Positions 19,801 through 22,029 of a stretch of 22,029 nt of DNA are shown one piece after another (position 1 is the stretch's first letter; each line of letters begins with the position of its first letter). The notes under the pieces were generated by a model. The model worked only from the letters and a program-made list of their open reading frames with translations, did no database searches and was not told the DNA's origin. The stretch lies in the IMG/VR virus record IMGVR_UViG_3300035681_000139, positions 1 through 22,029 of that record; one strand, 5' to 3'. Both the position numbers and the translations under genes were made by a program. The DNA is from a virus.

Positions 19801-22029
19801 GGGTCGCCCACATGTCAATCGTGAGCTCAGGGATGCCATTGATGTTGGCGACGAACGGACCGACCTTCGGCCCGAACATGAACAGGCCGATTTTCTCGTC
19901 GGTCATCTTGCCATCGACGCCGGGACCCATGTTGCCCCACTTCCTGCGGGCGTCGTTCAGCTCCTTGACCGTATGCGCCGAGAACAGCCATTCGACGGCC
20001 TTCTCCTCGCCGAGGTCTTTGACCATGGCGTTGAGCATGTCGAGCTGCTTTTTCTTGTTGGGCGACTGGGTGCCGCCGGCCCACAACCCCTTGGTCTTCG
20101 GGTTCTCGCCGGGAATGACCCCGGTCTGCTCGTAGTGCTGGAATGCCTCTGCGGTGATTTTCCAGTTGAGGTTGGCGGTCGTTTGCGGCGACAGGATCGC
20201 GGCCATCACGGAGAACAGCTGCCGCTTCGTCTCGCTGGCGAGGCCGGGGATGAGCCGCTGCGTAATCTCAAACGCCTTGGCGATGTCCTGCTCGTACCAG
20301 TCGAGGCCGGACTTGTCCTGATCCATCTGGTAGCGCAACTCCGCAACGAGCTGCTTCACCGCGCGCTTCTGCTCTTTCGGGTCGTTGTAGTCGCGCTTCC
20401 CGGTGATGCGATCGAAGAACGCAGCGACATCGTTGACCTTCATGCGCTGCTTGCCGGTCAGCGGCGGCCCCATGCGGAGCGCGATGGCGGTGTCTTGCGC
20501 GGCCTTCTTCGGGAGCTTGACCTTGGAGTCAGGCTCCTTCCCGGGCTTGCCGCTCTGGAAGAAGATGTCCCCGAGAACGGTGGGGTACATGTTGTTCTGC
20601 TCAACGCTCGAGACGCCGGTCTCGGTGTTGATGAAATCCTTCGCGGGCGCATCAAGCTGCCGCAGCATCTTGATGACGTTGTTCGACCCCTGCTGCGTCA
20701 TCTCACCGCGATGGACGCCAATCACGCCGTTGGCATTAGCCAGCGAGATGGCGCGGGACAGGACATCGACGCCGCCCGGGCGGCGCAGCTTCTCCAACTG
20801 CGACATGTCGTAGGGCAGGAACCCGATCGGCTTGTTGGTGTTGTCGAGCAGGATGAAGCCGGACTCCCTGCCGGCGATGCTCGCAGCGGCCTCTCTTGCA
20901 GCATCAGGGCCGATGATTGAGGGGCCGAGCGCGCCATGCTCCACGAATTGGCGACCGATGACGGTGACCTTCTTCAACTTGCCGACCGCGCCGGTTCTGC
21001 CGGTCTCCTCGCCCTTGTTGGTCTGCGCGTGTTGCCACGGGCGGTTGTCGATGGTCGCCCCACCGCCGATTGCCAAGATGCCATTCGGCTTGATGCCGGT
21101 GCCGACAAAGATGTTGTGGATTATCTTCTCGACCTGCTTGTCCGCATCAGACAGGAAGTAATTCCCGCTCGGATGGTTGTGCGCCACCCAGATGTTGGCG
21201 GCACCTTGGATGCGGAATGCCTCCGCAGCGATCTGCCCCCAATAGACCGCAGCCGACGAGATGTCGCCGATGGCGGTGCCGACGATAGCCAACGGCTTGC
21301 CGTTCTTGTCGGTGACCAACACATCGAACCGCTCGCGGGTTCCGCGCGCGAGGGTGGCGAATGCAGCAGCCGCTTCAGCCGGGGTTCGCACCCGATCCGC
21401 AGCGATTTCGCGCACCGAATCCTTCACCATCTCGGTGCGCTGTGCGTAGCGCCCGGGCGCGGTGTCGATGGTCTTGACCCCAGCGGCTCCGGCTCTGCCG
21501 GCGTTGGGAGGCAGCGCGAGCAACTGGTCGGCGGTCCATGCCTCCAACTGCTCGATGGACGGCACCTCATAGGGGGCGTCGCCCTGCTCGTGGAACGCGA
21601 AGATGCGGAACCCGGCATCCCACTTCCGCCGCGCATCATCCAAGCTCTCAATCTGCACCCCGAAGTTTCGCAGCCGGGTCGAGAGGGGCTGGTTGAACTC
21701 CACCTCCGGCACCCCGCCCATGCCCTCGCTCGCCTTGGCAATCAGCGCCTTGACGGTCGCGTTGTCGGTGGTCGTGACGTCGATGCCCTGCTGCCCGAGG
21801 AACTGCTCCAGCCCCTCGAGCGCGTCGGCAAGCTCGGCCAGGTCCGCCCGCTCCTTCCCGGGCATGAACACGCCCTCACCGCGGAACTCCCGGTCCATGG
21901 CGTCGAGGAAGGTCTGCTCGGTCTCGCCGACATCGAACCCGGCCTCGAGCGCGAGCTCGCGGGCCTCGTCGAACGTCATGCCGGTCTCGGACACTAGCGC
22001 CTTCTCGCCGACCCGGCGGTTGTCGCGGT
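13826..22029 (-). CDS. Giant phage polyvalent protein, 5'-truncated by the window (at least 2,733 residues)
   Basis: The frame stays open to the window edge, upstream of a GTG at 21994, so the true start is outside. Residues below are counted from that GTG. A RadC-like JAB domain lies at 190-315 with HNHPSG (272-277) and SDAD (282-285). Domains recurrent in phage polyvalent proteins follow: 500-800 (with ILSPQTTANLNWK), 825-915 (EWSGIREWLDLQQGKV), and 990-1445 (FVEEVQSDWAQ, ending FDITPEMREAV and PLFQ). A zinc-peptidase motif HETGH is at 1476-1480. Residues 1600-2300 are mostly helical. The C-terminus has SAFYLTAMADRQITIP and AAGAKDLAAVQR plus two hydrophobic stretches (2562-2582, 2596-2611). 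The gene lies 3 nt before the tailspike. It is probably packaged and injected; domain identities are from motifs only. Confidence 0.85.
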   Translation of the reverse strand, partial: RDNRRVGEKALVSETGMTFDEARELALEAGFDVGETEQTFLDAMDREFRGEGVFMPGKERADLAELADALEGLEQFLGQQGIDVTTTDNATVKALIAKASEGMGGVPEVEFNQPLSTRLRNFGVQIESLDDARRKWDAGFRIFAFHEQGDAPYEVPSIEQLEAWTADQLLALPPNAGRAGAAGVKTIDTAPGRYAQRTEMVKDSVREIAADRVRTPAEAAAAFATLARGTRERFDVLVTDKNGKPLAIVGTAIGDISSAAVYWGQIAAEAFRIQGAANIWVAHNHPSGNYFLSDADKQVEKIIHNIFVGTGIKPNGILAIGGGATIDNRPWQHAQTNKGEETGRTGAVGKLKKVTVIGRQFVEHGALGPSIIGPDAAREAAASIAGRESGFILLDNTNKPIGFLPYDMSQLEKLRRPGGVDVLSRAISLANANGVIGVHRGEMTQQGSNNVIKMLRQLDAPAKDFINTETGVSSVEQNNMYPTVLGDIFFQSGKPGKEPDSKVKLPKKAAQDTAIALRMGPPLTGKQRMKVNDVAAFFDRITGKRDYNDPKEQKRAVKQLVAELRYQMDQDKSGLDWYEQDIAKAFEITQRLIPGLASETKRQLFSVMAAILSPQTTANLNWKITAEAFQHYEQTGVIPGENPKTKGLWAGGTQSPNKKKQLDMLNAMVKDLGEEKAVEWLFSAHTVKELNDARRKWGNMGPGVDGKMTDEKIGLFMFGPKVGPFVANINGIPELTIDMWATRTFNRYFGRMLGEDGTIVDAPTEPERRVAKEIFNAAAKEVGIKPYQVQSVIWFFEQQLFNHLGTGAKSYGFSDGASDFARSGGVSETGGGAEGAARRFFQSVTAGPGFYSALARGVASLEDKPLPASGWQGALNSLVNKGRIKADEVEWSGIREWLDLQQGKVTRQAVIDYLAANGVRVEETVLGQVNYVEADFNAALEGTGYSVNLDRADDDDPDIVYIDPEGDAVSPEDLPENVQQIVNTYTSRVANLARFNRGRLVLPGGTNYREVLLRLPMETPAGGFGTINFPNEEAAARFVSVAIAAGFRSETVRIAEPSDPSFGRFDVEFDNLADEDVSRFKSIAEDRFGGTIEFSRQPEAKRPFTSEHWGHFSNVLAHFRVNDRVDADGKKVLFVEEVQSDWAQEGREEGFRGRGATPLNNAEQSRLSNLYVRSQSDGNPLSAEEAAELASLQARIDSLIGSVNAAPFVQKTDAWVALALKRIITMAASEGYDRVAFINGDQSVARYQLDKDVSAISWEEQYRNFIALDMRGNPIVDQFTDAKNLPSIIGKELADKLLEAEPDETGRRVLTGVEIKIGGKGMRAFYDDIVPSAVKKMVPKLGGTLSTVRLPKTEGIKLDRAEIVKQAMKYMRGTLDANDVIVYADLEDLVTEGEIDNWLMDYDAVNMPEMAREVARNFADTMVARAAGQKKMTQFGFDITPEMREAVVGGMPLFQGETDKRGYIQFGADRRVRIGLLEKADLSTFIHETGHFYLEVLLDLAERPDASPQIKADAETLMKWFGVKSRAEIGVKQHEEFARANEAYLMEGKAPSAELRTIFQRVRAWMTLVYRVLTNLNVRMNDDVRGVFDRIYATDKEIESANAELDVREVFASAQDAGMTEAEFAAYKKTAEAAGEAAKEKLQGRLIREYQREREKWWKAERAKMLEKVTEEVDSSPAYRAAAILTEGKLPDGVPVKLSRQALENRFGSEYLKRMPRFLRKVYTKDGGTDIDTAAEMLGFESGEALMTALINLRPRKELIEAETANRMAAEFGDMRLDGTIADEAMAAIHNSERANVLKAELVAIRRLQRQVRPVVAALRREEAEQRRAGMDMVDAAMADPQAFARAAAGRIGQMMARDISPGKYLLAERRASKAAFDAIRRKDYNAAATEKQRELLNHYMYLEARKAQQQLDRIYDYANKFDKKATRERLAKAGGGYLDQIDAILEKYEFRRVPLRVLARRQSLADFAEQQAALGLIVNVPDQLLDEARLVNYKNASVDELRAVYDTVRNIEHLARLKDKLLRKAAAVEFQETKDELIKSATESDRLATTGELRIPNTVGEPLRARGAKAWRRFDAAILKVEQMVEWLDGGKINGPWARFVFDLANDAQVKEYELHAMVTQKIQELTESMPKGWGDSLTDKVDVLLPGIESPVTRYTLISIAMNVGNDSNYQRLRDGYGWSDSSINAALGKLAKEDWDYIQGIWDAVNSLWPEIKALEERTSGVAPPKVEPRVVQTRFGDYRGGYFPLAYDPKLSAVGDKQAEATESVSQFMSNAYGRARTDRGYTKQRVENLKAAVRLDYEQVLTSHLTKVIKDISHREAIFSLNKILKDEEIKEVMIDRLGEARYREFTKWMQVLVSDRADTLHSGNVFSRAIMQFRTNMAIVTMGWKVTTMMAQFAGIGPALDTVKPRFFTQALIDYNRFGPWSTHRETLEQFVYDRSGEMKFRSDNIDRDVRDSLRTLRGEVGPLAAIRRSAFYLTAMADRQITIPTWIGAYRQALAEGLGEEDAIRAGDRSVRLSQGAAGAKDLAAVQRDNELMKLLTMYYTPFSVLYARMRDVGATTRRVRDMPRAVARMLALVILPAALGEILAGRGPDEDEDETWWAIRKMLLYPLASVPILKEGSGVVEATMINLTGEGEMAYQPSWRLSPVAGSIEKVGRTFMRTSDVLAGDREFNDVAWDLFESSGYIFGLPTRQIRISGEYTLDVLNDERNPESPQQFMYEVLYGPPREQ

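Noticed and set aside
20936-21997. + strand open frame of 353 codons
   Set aside because: Antisense to the RadC-like region, whose motifs establish the - strand as coding.
1-22029. Integrase, tRNA, CRISPR array or insertion sequence
   Set aside because: No tyrosine or serine recombinase motif, cloverleaf, spaced direct repeats or transposase-like frame was seen; absence outside the window cannot be judged.

Overview
This window is part of a tailed double-stranded DNA bacteriophage genome. The evidence is a complete terminase pair, a T7-type tail fibre N-terminus fused to a tailspike body, an S74-type fibre chaperone, an ERF/YqaJ recombination cassette, a Cro-like regulator and one very large virion-type polyvalent protein. 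The tail proteins suggest a short-tailed (podovirus-like) particle. The DNA is GC-rich with GC-rich third codon positions, which fits a high-GC, probably proteobacterial, host; nothing identifies the host further. No integrase, tRNA, rRNA, CRISPR array or insertion sequence was seen, and portal, capsid, tail-tube and lysis genes must lie outside the window.

Layout. (1) From 7722 to 1, all genes read leftward: Cro-like regulator, DUF1376 protein, two small proteins (one HTH), a C5 DNA methyltransferase, several small unknown genes, a PD-(D/E)XK nuclease, five tiny genes, terminase small and large subunits, a small basic protein, a fibre-like protein, and the start of another structural-type gene cut by the window edge. 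Almost every junction overlaps by 1, 4 or 11 bases, so the block looks like one translationally coupled operon. (2) From 7841 to 10771, genes read rightward: four small unknowns, then ERF annealing protein, YqaJ-type exonuclease, an SSB-like protein, a NinB/Orf-like protein and an HTH protein. (3) From 22029 down to 10768, genes read leftward: a polyvalent protein of at least 2,733 residues (5' end outside the window), tailspike and S74 fibre, which meets the rightward operon tail-to-tail with overlapping stop codons.

The two operons diverge from about 120 bp at 7723-7840, which holds overlapping promoter-like sequences and GTTG/CAAC half-sites, so the Cro-like protein probably acts there. 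The layout fits a circular or circularly permuted genome in which the leftward transcript covers packaging, head and tail genes and comes back round to the giant protein, spike and fibre. That is inference, because the middle of that path is not in the window.

The most notable item is the giant protein. It joins a RadC-like JAB domain, several domains recurrent in phage polyvalent proteins, a zinc-metallopeptidase motif (HETGH), long helical regions and a hydrophobic C-terminal region. It is best read as a virion protein that may be delivered into the host. Other points are several tiny, mostly basic genes next to the terminase, one of them (51 aa) below normal gene-calling size, repeated segments in the methyltransferase recognition region, matching GC stem-loops beyond the first gene on each side of the switch, and possible origin repeats inside the DUF1376 gene.
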